64,000 bases of DNA, taken from positions 124,001 to 188,000 of the forward strand of contig NZ_JABFDJ010000002.1 in the NCBI RefSeq assembly GCF_013403925.1, in the 5' to 3' direction. The DNA is from Winogradskyella wichelsiae. Its GTDB lineage: Bacteria > Bacteroidota > Bacteroidia > Flavobacteriales > Flavobacteriaceae. The notes beneath the pieces are model-generated. The model worked only from the letters and a program-made list of their open reading frames with translations, made no database searches and was not told the DNA's origin. The translations under genes and the position numbers were made by a program. This document shows, piece after piece, positions 1 to 8,342 of this stretch. How positions within the stretch are numbered: position 1 is the stretch's first letter; each line of letters opens with the position of its first letter.

Positions 1-882
1 CTTAACACTGCGTAAGTAAATAGCTAGGATTCTATCCGGAAATTCTTCTGCAATCTCTATATAAATATCAGGATCGTGCTCACCGCTATCTCCTATTAAT
101 ATAAAAGGCAAATCGGGATAGGTCTTTAAAAGGTTAAGAATTTCTTTTTGTTTTTGAGGTTTTTCATCTTGAGGTTTCCTTTTCAAAAAATTACTAAAAC
201 TTCGTAATAAAATTGGCCCTTTCGGAAAATCATTCTGTCTTAAAAAGAGTTCTAAGTAACGGTATAAATTCCAAGGACTATGACTTACATAAAAAATAGG
301 ATTCGCATTTTTTCCTGAAACTCCACGATGTAATTTATGGTAAAATTCAGCAGATCCCTCTAAAGGAATTCTATTTTTAGCATGCTTAAATATTGAGTTA
401 TAAATGACGCGCCATTTTAAAATAGAGACAACTCCTGTATGCAATATAGTATCATCTATATCGCTAGCAACACCAAATTCTGCTTTAGTAGAAGGAATTA
501 ATAATTCACCAGGGAACTTATTCTTATTCTGAATTGTTCTTTTAAGCGTAACATCGTTATAAGAAAGTTCAAAGGATAACCAACCTTCTTCGTTGGTTAA
601 TTCACTTAAATTTTTTAAAGTTTCTTCAGCAATAAAATATCCATTTTCATCTGTAGTAACCTTTATAATTTTATTATTGGGCAACTTTAAATCTAAACTA
701 ACATGCTTAATTTCATCGGTTTCAAAACGTTTCCAAGTATTCACTATAAGATGCCAAATATGTTGATTTTCTAAATCAATAGACTCATCTTCTAAAGCTC
801 TACCTCGAGCATAAAAGTGAGAATTTGTTCCATAACTTTGAAACGCAATAATCTGTAAAGGGTCTTTTTTTAACCAGGCCAA
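1..882 (-). CDS. App1-like phosphatase (DUF2183 family), 3' end cut by window edge
   Basis: An uninterrupted reading frame of 294 codons runs off the left edge, so the C-terminus is missing. The N-terminal half (about residues 10-120) is a beta-rich region with the motif QSYGTNSHFYARGRALED. It is followed by the HAD-type catalytic signature SDIDDTILHTG (Asp141 and Asp143), then FYVSHSPWNLY and ILIGDSGEHDPDIY, all typical of bacterial proteins related to yeast phosphatidate phosphatase App1. The upstream in-frame stop (TGA near 906) leaves no ATG in front of the conserved region, so the TTG at 882 is the likely start. No signal peptide is visible, which suggests a cytoplasmic enzyme. Its substrate in bacteria is not established. 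It diverges from the peptidase gene at 1047. Confidence 0.85.
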   Translation of the reverse strand, partial: MAWLKKDPLQIIAFQSYGTNSHFYARGRALEDESIDLENQHIWHLIVNTWKRFETDEIKHVSLDLKLPNNKIIKVTTDENGYFIAEETLKNLSELTNEEGWLSFELSYNDVTLKRTIQNKNKFPGELLIPSTKAEFGVASDIDDTILHTGVVSILKWRVIYNSIFKHAKNRIPLEGSAEFYHKLHRGVSGKNANPIFYVSHSPWNLYRYLELFLRQNDFPKGPILLRSFSNFLKRKPQDEKPQKQKEILNLLKTYPDLPFILIGDSGEHDPDIYIEIAEEFPDRILAIYLRSVK

Positions 883-1046
883 CTCTCTTGTTTTTTTGAG
901 CTTTCAAGATACTAAAATCGCGTTATAAGAAAAACGTTAATGGCGTTAATTCGTTAGGCTAATGTTAAATCTTTTTAAACTTCATATTATTCAAAGTATT
1001 TTAGTCAGATATAGAAAATATCACACCTAAAACCAACCCACTAAGC

Positions 1047-3602
1047 ATGCAAAGATTACTACTTCTACTACTTTTAAGCTTGTCAATTACTTCAATAAAT
1101 GCACAGCAGAACGAACAAGAAAACACAACACCTACACCAAATTACAGAGCGGCAGCAAAATTCTCTCCAAACAACTTAGGGAAGTTAGTACACTCTACAT
1201 CAGTAAGACCACATTGGTTAAAAAACGGAAATCACTTTTGGTACCAATATAAAACCACAGAAGGTTCTAAATATTATATTGTAGATGCCGATAAAAAAAG
1301 TAAAAAAGAACTTTTTGACAATGAAAAAATGGCAAAGTGGTTAACTGAGATCACTAAAGATCCTTATGATGCTCAGCATTTACCAAAGTTTAATTTTGAG
1401 TTTGTAAAGAATGAAACTACGATTCGTTTCTATGTCACTTCAACTGAAAAAGTAGATGAAGATAAAAAAGACGAAGATTTAGATGAAGAAAAAGAGGATA
1501 CTATAGAGACCGATTCTACAAAAACAAATAAAAAGGAAAAAGGAAAAGCTAAGAAGGCTAAAAAAGTTAATAAAGTATATCATTTTGAATACCGCCTAGG
1601 TAGCAATGGCTTAACTGTTTTAGATAATAAAAAGAAAGAAAAAGAAGATTGGAAAAAGTGGGCAAATATAGCACCAGATAGTTCTATCGTCTTATTTTCT
1701 AAACATTACAATTTGTATTGGATGGACAAAGAAAACTTTCTTAAAGCTGTGGAAAATGAAAAAGATTCTACTATTGTAGAAAACCAATGGACAAAAGATG
1801 GTGAGGAAAATTATGATTTTGGAGGAAGTAGTCGTGGCGAAAACAATGAAGATAAATTAAAGAATAAAGATAAACGTAAATCTGTACGTGGTATTTGGTC
1901 TCATGATTCTAAAAAGTTTGTATTCCAAAGAACCGATTCTAGGCATATCAATGACTTATGGGTTATTAATACAACCTCTAGCAAACGCCCTACTTTAGAA
2001 ACGTATAAATACCACATGCCCGGCGAAGATGAATATTACAAAACTGAACTTCATGTTTTTGATATCCCTTCAAAAAGTAACATGTTAGTGCAATTAGATA
2101 CGGTAAAACAACAAAGTGTTCAAGTATATCGTGAGCCTAGATTAAAATCGAATTACGATGATGATTTTACACCATCATTACTTCTTTCTAAAAAAGGAAA
2201 AATCTATTATAACACCATTAGTAGAGATCGTAAAAAATTGGATATCTGTGTTGCTGACATCAATACTGGTGAAACCAAAGTTTTAATTGAAGAACGTTTT
2301 AATACCTATATAGAATCTCGTCCTTTAGTATTACTCAATAACGAAACGGAAATGCTACATTGGGCAGAACGTTCAGGTTGGGCACATTACTATTTATATG
2401 ATAGTGAAGGAAATTTAAAAAACGAAATCACCTCTGGCTCTTATCATGTTGAAAATGCTATTGGTGTAGATGAAAAAAGTAGAACATTTTACTTTACTGC
2501 ACATGGTATTCCTAAAGATCAAGATCCGTATTACGAACACCTTTATAAAATTAATTTGAACGGAACAGGACTTAAAGCTTTAAATCCTGGTGACTATAAT
2601 TATAGTACAGACATGGCAGATTCTAATGGCTATTTTGTAAGTAATTATTCTAGAGTAAACACAGTTCCTAAATCAGAATTAAGATCGAATACCGGAAAAC
2701 TAATCATGGAATTAGAAGAAGCGGACTTATCACAACTTATGGCTACAGGTTACCAATTTCCTGAAACTTTTAAGATGAAAGCAGACGATGGTATTACAGA
2801 TATTTACGGTGTAATGTACAAACCTTTCAATTTTGATGACACTAAATCTTACCCACTTTTAGAATACGTATATCCAGGTCCACAAACCGAAGCGGTTAAC
2901 AAATCTTTTTCAGTTCGTATGGATCGTTTAGATCGTATGGCTCAAGTTGGTTTTATCGTGGTAACTACAGGGAATCGTGGTGGACATCCAGACCGTTCTA
3001 AATGGTATCATAATTATGGTTATGGAAACTTAAGAGATTACGGTTTAGCAGATAAAAGACATATTGCAGAACAATTAGCAGATAAACATGACTTTATTGA
3101 TATTAATAAAGTAGGAATTTATGGCCATTCTGGTGGTGGATTTATGTCTACAGCTGCCATGTTAGTATATCCAGATTTCTTTAAAGCTGCAGTCTCTTCA
3201 GCAGGAAACCATGATAATAACATTTATAACAGTTGGTGGAGTGAAACACATCATGGTGTGCAAGAAGAAATGGATGAGGATGGCAATGTGAAGTACAAAT
3301 ATCTAATAGACACCAATCCATCTTTAGCAGAAAACTTAAAAGGAAACTTAATGCTTATTACGGGAGACGTTGATAATAATGTACACCCAGGAGGAACCAT
3401 TCGTATGGCAAATGCTTTAATAAAAGCTAACAAACGTTTCGATTTTATGCTAATGCCAGGACAACGTCATAGTTTTGGGAAAATGACAGAATATTCGTTT
3501 TGGTTAAGAGCAGATCATTTTAGCAAACATTTTCTTAATACCGAAGCAACAAGTGTAGATATTACAGAAATGAACAGAGATCAGCCTAAAACAAAATCTT
3601 AA
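1047..3602 (+). CDS. Secreted S9-family peptidase (dipeptidyl peptidase IV-like)
   Basis: This 851-residue protein begins with a signal peptide (poly-Leu core, probable cleavage after Ala19). A long beta-propeller region follows (about 45-590) and then an alpha/beta hydrolase domain (about 600-835). The serine-protease triad is visible: Ser695 in GHSGGG, Asp776 in GDVDNNVHPGG and His808 in GQRHSFGKM. This order and spacing match prolyl oligopeptidase family S9, DPP IV branch. The enzyme is expected in the periplasm or on the outer membrane, trimming peptides from the N-terminus. An unusual insert rich in Lys, Glu and Asp (about residues 134-178) interrupts the propeller and may be a flexible loop. 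A strong terminator follows the gene at 3624-3655, so it is probably a single-gene transcript. Confidence 0.9.
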   Translation: MQRLLLLLLLSLSITSINAQQNEQENTTPTPNYRAAAKFSPNNLGKLVHSTSVRPHWLKNGNHFWYQYKTTEGSKYYIVDADKKSKKELFDNEKMAKWLTEITKDPYDAQHLPKFNFEFVKNETTIRFYVTSTEKVDEDKKDEDLDEEKEDTIETDSTKTNKKEKGKAKKAKKVNKVYHFEYRLGSNGLTVLDNKKKEKEDWKKWANIAPDSSIVLFSKHYNLYWMDKENFLKAVENEKDSTIVENQWTKDGEENYDFGGSSRGENNEDKLKNKDKRKSVRGIWSHDSKKFVFQRTDSRHINDLWVINTTSSKRPTLETYKYHMPGEDEYYKTELHVFDIPSKSNMLVQLDTVKQQSVQVYREPRLKSNYDDDFTPSLLLSKKGKIYYNTISRDRKKLDICVADINTGETKVLIEERFNTYIESRPLVLLNNETEMLHWAERSGWAHYYLYDSEGNLKNEITSGSYHVENAIGVDEKSRTFYFTAHGIPKDQDPYYEHLYKINLNGTGLKALNPGDYNYSTDMADSNGYFVSNYSRVNTVPKSELRSNTGKLIMELEEADLSQLMATGYQFPETFKMKADDGITDIYGVMYKPFNFDDTKSYPLLEYVYPGPQTEAVNKSFSVRMDRLDRMAQVGFIVVTTGNRGGHPDRSKWYHNYGYGNLRDYGLADKRHIAEQLADKHDFIDINKVGIYGHSGGGFMSTAAMLVYPDFFKAAVSSAGNHDNNIYNSWWSETHHGVQEEMDEDGNVKYKYLIDTNPSLAENLKGNLMLITGDVDNNVHPGGTIRMANALIKANKRFDFMLMPGQRHSFGKMTEYSFWLRADHFSKHFLNTEATSVDITEMNRDQPKTKS

Positions 3603-3623
3603 TTTTTATCCATTAGAAATAAT

Positions 3624-3655
3624 AAAAAGTCACGTTAAATAACGTGGCTTTTTTA
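3624..3655 (+). terminator. Rho-independent terminator after the S9 peptidase gene
   Basis: An inverted repeat of about 11 bp (AAGTCACGTTA / TAACGTGGCTT, with one G-U pair) closes on a 2-4 base loop and runs into a T tract. It lies 22 bp after the peptidase stop codon. Confidence 0.85.
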
Positions 3656-3704
3656 TGCTCTACACTCAAATACGAATCGTATAACTTATTACTATATAAC
3701 AGTT

Positions 3705-3732
3705 TTGAAAACATTTCTTTTCTTTAATTTTG
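3705..3732 (+). promoter_or_regulatory. Bacteroidota-type promoter for the COG2509 gene
   Basis: TAATTTTG at 3725-3732 matches the Bacteroidota -7 consensus TAnnTTTG exactly. A TTG at 3705-3707 lies 17 bases upstream, as expected for the -33 element. The ATG starts only 4 bases after the -7 box, so transcription would begin at or next to the start codon. That implies a leaderless or almost leaderless mRNA. Confidence 0.6.
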
Positions 3733-3736
3733 CAAC

Positions 3737-5290
3737 ATGATAAAAGCCTTACAACTACGCATCAATTTACACCAAGAAGGACAACCCGATGGCTTGCTTA
3801 ATAAAGCAGCTTACGATCTAGATATAAAATCTTCTGAAATTACTGGAGTCAAGATTTTAAGAAAATCTATTGATGCACGTAAGCGCAACATTATGTTCAA
3901 CTATAAAGTAGAGGTTTACATTAATGAGCCTATGCCTGAGACTTCCAATTATCATTTTGATTACAAAGATGTCTCTAAAGGTAAACCTGTTCATATTATT
4001 GGTTTTGGACCTGCAGGGATGTATGCCGCATTGCGTTGCATAGAACTCGGTTTTAAACCTATTGTCTTAGAACGTGGTAAAAATGTACAAGATCGTCGTC
4101 GGGATTTAAAAGCAATTAATCAAGATCAATTTGTAGATGAAGATTCTAATTATTGCTTTGGAGAAGGGGGAGCCGGAACTTATAGTGATGGTAAATTATA
4201 CACCAGAAGTTTAAAACGTGGTGATGTCCGTAGAATTTTTGAAAACTTAGTGTATCATGGTGCAACGGATCAGATTTTAGTTGATGCACATCCACACATT
4301 GGGACTAATAAATTGCCTAAAGTGGTTCAGAATATTAGAGAAAACATCATCAAATTTGGAGGCGAAGTTCATTTTGAAACTCGTGTTACCGATTTCACAA
4401 TTAAGAATGATAAAATTGTTGCCATTCAACTTTTAAACGGAACAGAACTAGACACTGAAAAAGTGATTTTAGCCACAGGACATTCGGCTAGAGATATTTT
4501 CTATTTATTGAATGACAAAAAAATCAAATTAGAAGCAAAATCGTTTGCTATGGGCGTTCGTGTAGAGCACCCTCAAGAGATTATTGATGGCATTCAATAT
4601 CACTGCGAAGGCAAACAACGTGATGAGTTATTACCTGCCGCATCTTACAGTTTAGTACAGCAAGTAAATGACAGAGGTGTTTATTCCTTCTGTATGTGTC
4701 CTGGTGGATTTATAGTTCCTGCAGCAACGGCAAACGGAGAAGTGGTTGTTAATGGCATGTCGCCTTCAAAACGAAATAATAAATTTGCAAATTCAGGGAT
4801 TGTAACAGAAATTAATGCTGACAAAGACCTTTACAAATACGAACATTTTGGGCCTTTGAAAGCGCTTGAATATCAAAAAGATTTAGAACGTTTAGCGTTT
4901 ACATCAGGAGGTCGAAGACAATCTGCACCAGCACAAAGACTAACCGATTTTGTAGAAGGTAAATTATCATCCAGCTTAAACGAAACCTCATACCAACCGG
5001 GATTAAAATCGGCACCTTTACATTCGTTATTACCAAAAATAATTGGTGGTTCTTTACGAAAAGGATTTAAAGCTTTTGGCGAAAAAATGAAAGGTTATTA
5101 TACGGAAGAAGCTAATATTATTGGTGTAGAATCGCGTACCTCATCGCCTGTAAGTATCCCAAGAACAGAAACTTTAGAACATCCTGAAATCACTAATTTA
5201 TTTCCATGTGGAGAAGGTGGTGGTTATGCTGGTGGTATTGTTTCTGCTGCAATGGATGGAGAGCGTTGTGCTGAGGCGGCTTGCATCTAG
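3737..5290 (+). CDS. FAD-dependent oxidoreductase of the COG2509 family
   Basis: The protein has 517 residues. After an N-terminal domain of about 80 residues comes a Rossmann dinucleotide-binding motif, GFGPAG (residues 89-94), followed by an acidic-Arg stretch (VLERGK) that would bind FAD. Other conserved features are FGEGGAGTYSDGKL, the VILATGHSARD motif and a C-terminal GEGGGYAGGI that closes over the flavin. This arrangement is typical of the widespread COG2509 flavoproteins, whose substrate is not established. Some relatives are annotated as dehydrogenases. No signal peptide is visible, so it is probably cytoplasmic. It is likely transcribed alone from the promoter at 3705-3732. fabD follows after 94 bp with its own -7 box. 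Confidence 0.8.
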   Translation: MIKALQLRINLHQEGQPDGLLNKAAYDLDIKSSEITGVKILRKSIDARKRNIMFNYKVEVYINEPMPETSNYHFDYKDVSKGKPVHIIGFGPAGMYAALRCIELGFKPIVLERGKNVQDRRRDLKAINQDQFVDEDSNYCFGEGGAGTYSDGKLYTRSLKRGDVRRIFENLVYHGATDQILVDAHPHIGTNKLPKVVQNIRENIIKFGGEVHFETRVTDFTIKNDKIVAIQLLNGTELDTEKVILATGHSARDIFYLLNDKKIKLEAKSFAMGVRVEHPQEIIDGIQYHCEGKQRDELLPAASYSLVQQVNDRGVYSFCMCPGGFIVPAATANGEVVVNGMSPSKRNNKFANSGIVTEINADKDLYKYEHFGPLKALEYQKDLERLAFTSGGRRQSAPAQRLTDFVEGKLSSSLNETSYQPGLKSAPLHSLLPKIIGGSLRKGFKAFGEKMKGYYTEEANIIGVESRTSSPVSIPRTETLEHPEITNLFPCGEGGGYAGGIVSAAMDGERCAEAACI

Positions 5291-5354
5291 TACAGATAAA
5301 AAAGCAGTAGTAGTAATCCTGTTAAAATCTTAAAAACGATAAATAATTAATTGT

Positions 5355-5362
5355 TACTTTTG
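5355..5362 (+). promoter_or_regulatory. Candidate -7 promoter element for fabD
   Basis: TACTTTTG fits the Bacteroidota -7 consensus TAnnTTTG and ends 22 bases before the fabD ATG. No convincing -33 TTG was seen at the expected distance, so this is a one-box prediction. Confidence 0.45.
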
Positions 5363-5384
5363 CAGCTCTAAAATTAGAACAAAA

Positions 5385-6278
5385 ATGAACGCATATATAT
5401 TTCCAGGTCAAGGTGCTCAATTCTCAGGAATGGGATTAGATCTATACGAAAATTCACCTTTAGCACAAGAGTTATTTGAGAAAGCTAATAAAATTTTAGG
5501 CTTTCATATTACAGATATTATGTTTGAAGGATCTGCTGAAGACTTAAAAGAAACAAAGGTCACCCAGCCTGCTATCTTTTTACATTCTGTAATTTTAGCA
5601 AAAACACTTGGAGACAGCTTTAAACCAGATATGGTTGCTGGTCATTCACTTGGAGAATTTTCTGCTTTAGTTGCCGCTGGTGCTTTAACTTTTGAAGACG
5701 GATTAAAATTAGTCTCTCAAAGAGCCCAAGCGATGCAAAAAGCGTGTGAATTACAACCAAGTACTATGGCTGCTGTTTTAGGATTAGAAGATGCTATTGT
5801 AGAAGACATTTGTAAAACTATTGAAGGAATTGTTGTTCCTGCAAATTATAATTGCCCAGGCCAGTTAGTAATTTCGGGCGAAGTTGAAGCTATAAACAAA
5901 GCTTGTGAAGCTTTAAAAGAAGCTGGAGCTAGACGCGCTTTGGTATTACCTGTTGGTGGTGCTTTTCACTCACCTTTAATGGAACCTGCTCGAGAAGAAT
6001 TAGCAGCTGCTATTGAAAACACTACTTTTAGTAAACCAAATTGCCCAATATATCAAAACGTAACAGCATCTGCAATTACAGATGAAAACGAAATTAAAGC
6101 TAATCTAATTTCTCAATTAACTGCACCTGTACGCTGGACGCAATCTGTACAACAAATGATTACTGACGGAGCTTCTCTTTTTACAGAGGTTGGACCAGGT
6201 AAAGTTTTACAAGGTTTAGTAAAGAAAATAAATCGCGAAGCACAAACAGCTTCAGCAACTTTTAAAACTAACGCCTAA
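5385..6278 (+). CDS. fabD: Malonyl-CoA:ACP transacylase
   Basis: FabD transfers malonyl from CoA to acyl carrier protein and so supplies the extender unit for fatty-acid synthesis. The protein (297 residues, normal family length) has the N-terminal GQGAQ motif (residues 8-12). It also has the nucleophile elbow GHSLG with Ser88, the carboxylate-binding Arg113 in SQRAQAM, and catalytic His195 in GAFHSPLMEPA. It is cytoplasmic, with no signal peptide. lspA starts 11 bp downstream and is probably cotranscribed. Because the pigment cluster at 34928-59155 has no malonyl transferase of its own, this housekeeping enzyme is the best candidate in the window to charge the pigment ACPs (inference). Confidence 0.96.
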   Translation: MNAYIFPGQGAQFSGMGLDLYENSPLAQELFEKANKILGFHITDIMFEGSAEDLKETKVTQPAIFLHSVILAKTLGDSFKPDMVAGHSLGEFSALVAAGALTFEDGLKLVSQRAQAMQKACELQPSTMAAVLGLEDAIVEDICKTIEGIVVPANYNCPGQLVISGEVEAINKACEALKEAGARRALVLPVGGAFHSPLMEPAREELAAAIENTTFSKPNCPIYQNVTASAITDENEIKANLISQLTAPVRWTQSVQQMITDGASLFTEVGPGKVLQGLVKKINREAQTASATFKTNA

Positions 6279-6289
6279 ATCTCAAGATT

Positions 6290-6790
6290 TTGAATAGGAA
6301 TTTATTTATTACACTCCTCATCATATTTAACATTGCTATCGATCAAGTATCAAAAGTAATCGTTAGAACTACCATGATTAAAGGAGGCAAGGGACAAATT
6401 AACGTTATAAAAGATTATTTTCAACTTATTTGGGTTGAAAATAAAGGGGCCTTTTTAGGTATGGGTAGCGATATGAATCCAACTTTAAGATTAGTCTTCT
6501 TATTAGTCTTGCCGACACTTGTTCTAGGCTACGTTATTTATTATATACTAAAGACAAAGGAATTAGACCGTATGAGTCTTATTGCCTTTTGTTGTATTGT
6601 AGGAGGAGGTATAGCCAATGTCTTTGACCGTATAGTATTTGGCGAAGTCACTGACTTTTTCTACATTGATTTAGGTGGCGTTTTTAGAACAGGAATCTTT
6701 AATGTTGCTGATCTTTCAGTAACCACTGGTATGATAATATTACTCTTCAGTGGTATTTTTAACAATAAGAAAAAAAGAAAAGATTGTTAA
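6290..6790 (+). CDS. lspA: Lipoprotein signal peptidase (signal peptidase II)
   Basis: LspA is an inner-membrane aspartyl protease that cleaves prolipoprotein signal peptides before the lipid-modified Cys. The 166-residue protein has four hydrophobic segments and the family motifs: IDQVSK near the N-terminus, NKGAFLG, the first catalytic Asp113 in NVFDR and the second, Asp141, in FNVAD. The start is a TTG at 6290. No in-frame ATG precedes the first membrane segment, and the TTG gives the usual family N-terminus. It follows fabD by 11 bp. Its activity would be needed for the many lipoproteins encoded in this window. Confidence 0.94.
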   Translation: MNRNLFITLLIIFNIAIDQVSKVIVRTTMIKGGKGQINVIKDYFQLIWVENKGAFLGMGSDMNPTLRLVFLLVLPTLVLGYVIYYILKTKELDRMSLIAFCCIVGGGIANVFDRIVFGEVTDFFYIDLGGVFRTGIFNVADLSVTTGMIILLFSGIFNNKKKRKDC

Positions 6791-6982
6791 CTAACGCGCT
6801 AGTTGGCAGTCTTCACAATCTTTAATTTCTCCGTAATAAGTCTCACGATATTTGTGAATTGTCTTATAAGGAATACTTAAAAATTGTTTTTTAATATAGG
6901 TGACATTTGTTTGTAATACACCCATTTTTTTGGTGAAGCGACCTTCGGTTTTGGTCTCCCTTTTAATACTAATCAATTTCAT
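6791..6982 (-). CDS. Small conserved protein of unknown function with C-terminal CxxC
   Basis: This short basic protein (63 residues from the ATG at 6982; a TTG nine bases upstream is also in frame) ends with KDCEDCQLAR, a CxxC pair that could bind a metal or undergo redox change. It has no signal peptide or membrane segment. Its stop codon directly abuts the lspA stop codon on the other strand (tail to tail). The composition, with a regular Lys/Arg/Thr-rich body and a C-terminal Cys pair, resembles small proteins I recall in other Flavobacteriaceae, but I know no function. It could be a spurious frame, although the ordered composition argues against that. Confidence 0.6.
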   Translation of the reverse strand: MKLISIKRETKTEGRFTKKMGVLQTNVTYIKKQFLSIPYKTIHKYRETYYGEIKDCEDCQLAR

Positions 6983-7161
6983 GTTGTTCAATTATCATTC
7001 CATGCAAAGAAAGGGCTTTAGATGACCAACTCCAAGAAATCAATGTTAAATACTGATTAACAAGCTTTTGTATTGTGATATCAAAAATTAGACACCATAA
7101 CCTTTAGTATATTCTTAGTTTACTTTAAGCTCCATTACACATTCAATAATTCAAAATTGAA

Positions 7162-7201
7162 TTAAAAAACAAAATCCATTACTTAAATTAAGTAATGGAT
7201 T
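7162..7201 (-). terminator. Rho-independent terminator after galE
   Basis: Fourteen bases at 7173-7186 (AATCCATTACTTAA) pair with 7188-7201. On the minus strand the hairpin is followed by a T-rich run (A-rich on the plus strand at 7162-7174). It lies 37 bp past the galE stop. Confidence 0.75.
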
Positions 7202-7237
7202 CAAACATTGTATCTATTATAAAAACAAAATAGACCT

Positions 7238-8257
7238 TTATTTTGTTCTGATTTTTTGTTCCCATTTCCAGGCTGCAGACATCGCATCATCTAACGTTAA
7301 TTCAGTTTTCCAACCTAGTACATTATTAGCTTTAGAAGTTTCAGCATAAGCAGCTGTAACGTCCCCTTCTCTTCTATCTACAATTTTGTAATTTAAAGCT
7401 TTACCAGAAACACGCTCAAAAGATTGAACGGCTTCTAAAACAGTACTTCCTGTTCCTGTTCCTAGATTAAAAAACTCATAATTAGAATCATTTTTAACAT
7501 TTAGTAAACGTTGTAAGGCCAACACATGTGCTTTAGCTAAATCAACGACATGAATATAATCTCGTACACAGGTTCCATCTGAAGTGAGATAATCACCGCC
7601 AAATACAGAAAGTTGCTCACGCATACCAATGGCTGTTTGCGTAATATAAGGAACTAAATTTTGAGGTACACCAAGCGGTAATTCACCAATTTCAGTGCTC
7701 TCATGCGCACCTATAGGGTTAAAATAGCGCAATGCAATAGCTTTAATGTCCCCATTAACACGACATGTATCTCTTATTATTTCCTCACCAATCTGCTTTG
7801 TATTTCCGTAAGGTGATTCTGCTGGTTTTACTGGTGCATTTTCAGTTATTGGTAACTCATCTGCCTGTCCGTAAACCGTGCAAGAAGAACTAAAAATAAA
7901 ATTTTTCTGACTTAAGCCTTTCAATTCTTGAAGCAAATAAATTAACGTGGTTATATTATTTTCATAATACATTAATGGTTCTGCAACACTCTCGCCTACT
8001 GCTTTGTTTGCAGCAAAATGAATCGTTCCAACAATATCATTATGACGTTTAAAAAAATCTTGAACGTCAGACTTTACCTTTAAATCCAACTTTTCAAAAA
8101 TTGGTTTTTTATTGGTGATTGCAGTTATTCCGTCCAACACATCAATAGTAGAGTTAGACAAATTATCTATAATAACTACTTCGTAGCCTTCATTCTGTAA
8201 TTCTACAACGGTATGAGAGCCAATAAAGCCTAAACCGCCTGTCACTAAAATTTTCAT
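7238..8257 (-). CDS. galE: UDP-glucose 4-epimerase
   Basis: GalE interconverts UDP-glucose and UDP-galactose using bound NAD, feeding cell-surface polysaccharide synthesis. The protein has 339 residues, the usual length. It starts with the NAD-binding motif TGGLGFIGSH (residues 6-15), has the catalytic region SSSCTVYG (123-130), and carries the short-chain dehydrogenase pair Tyr150/Lys154 in SPYGNTK. Further family motifs are RYFNPIGAHES and GTCVRDYIHVVDLA. It is cytoplasmic. The aminotransferase gene at 8343-9503 lies upstream in the same direction, 85 bp away, which suggests joint use in nucleotide-sugar metabolism. Confidence 0.95.
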   Translation of the reverse strand: MKILVTGGLGFIGSHTVVELQNEGYEVVIIDNLSNSTIDVLDGITAITNKKPIFEKLDLKVKSDVQDFFKRHNDIVGTIHFAANKAVGESVAEPLMYYENNITTLIYLLQELKGLSQKNFIFSSSCTVYGQADELPITENAPVKPAESPYGNTKQIGEEIIRDTCRVNGDIKAIALRYFNPIGAHESTEIGELPLGVPQNLVPYITQTAIGMREQLSVFGGDYLTSDGTCVRDYIHVVDLAKAHVLALQRLLNVKNDSNYEFFNLGTGTGSTVLEAVQSFERVSGKALNYKIVDRREGDVTAAYAETSKANNVLGWKTELTLDDAMSAAWKWEQKIRTK

Positions 8258-8342
8258 GTGTTTTATATCTTACTTTTGAAAGTTACATGCTATTATATCA
8301 ATCACATTTAAGTGATAAACCATTTAACACGCTTATTTCTTA

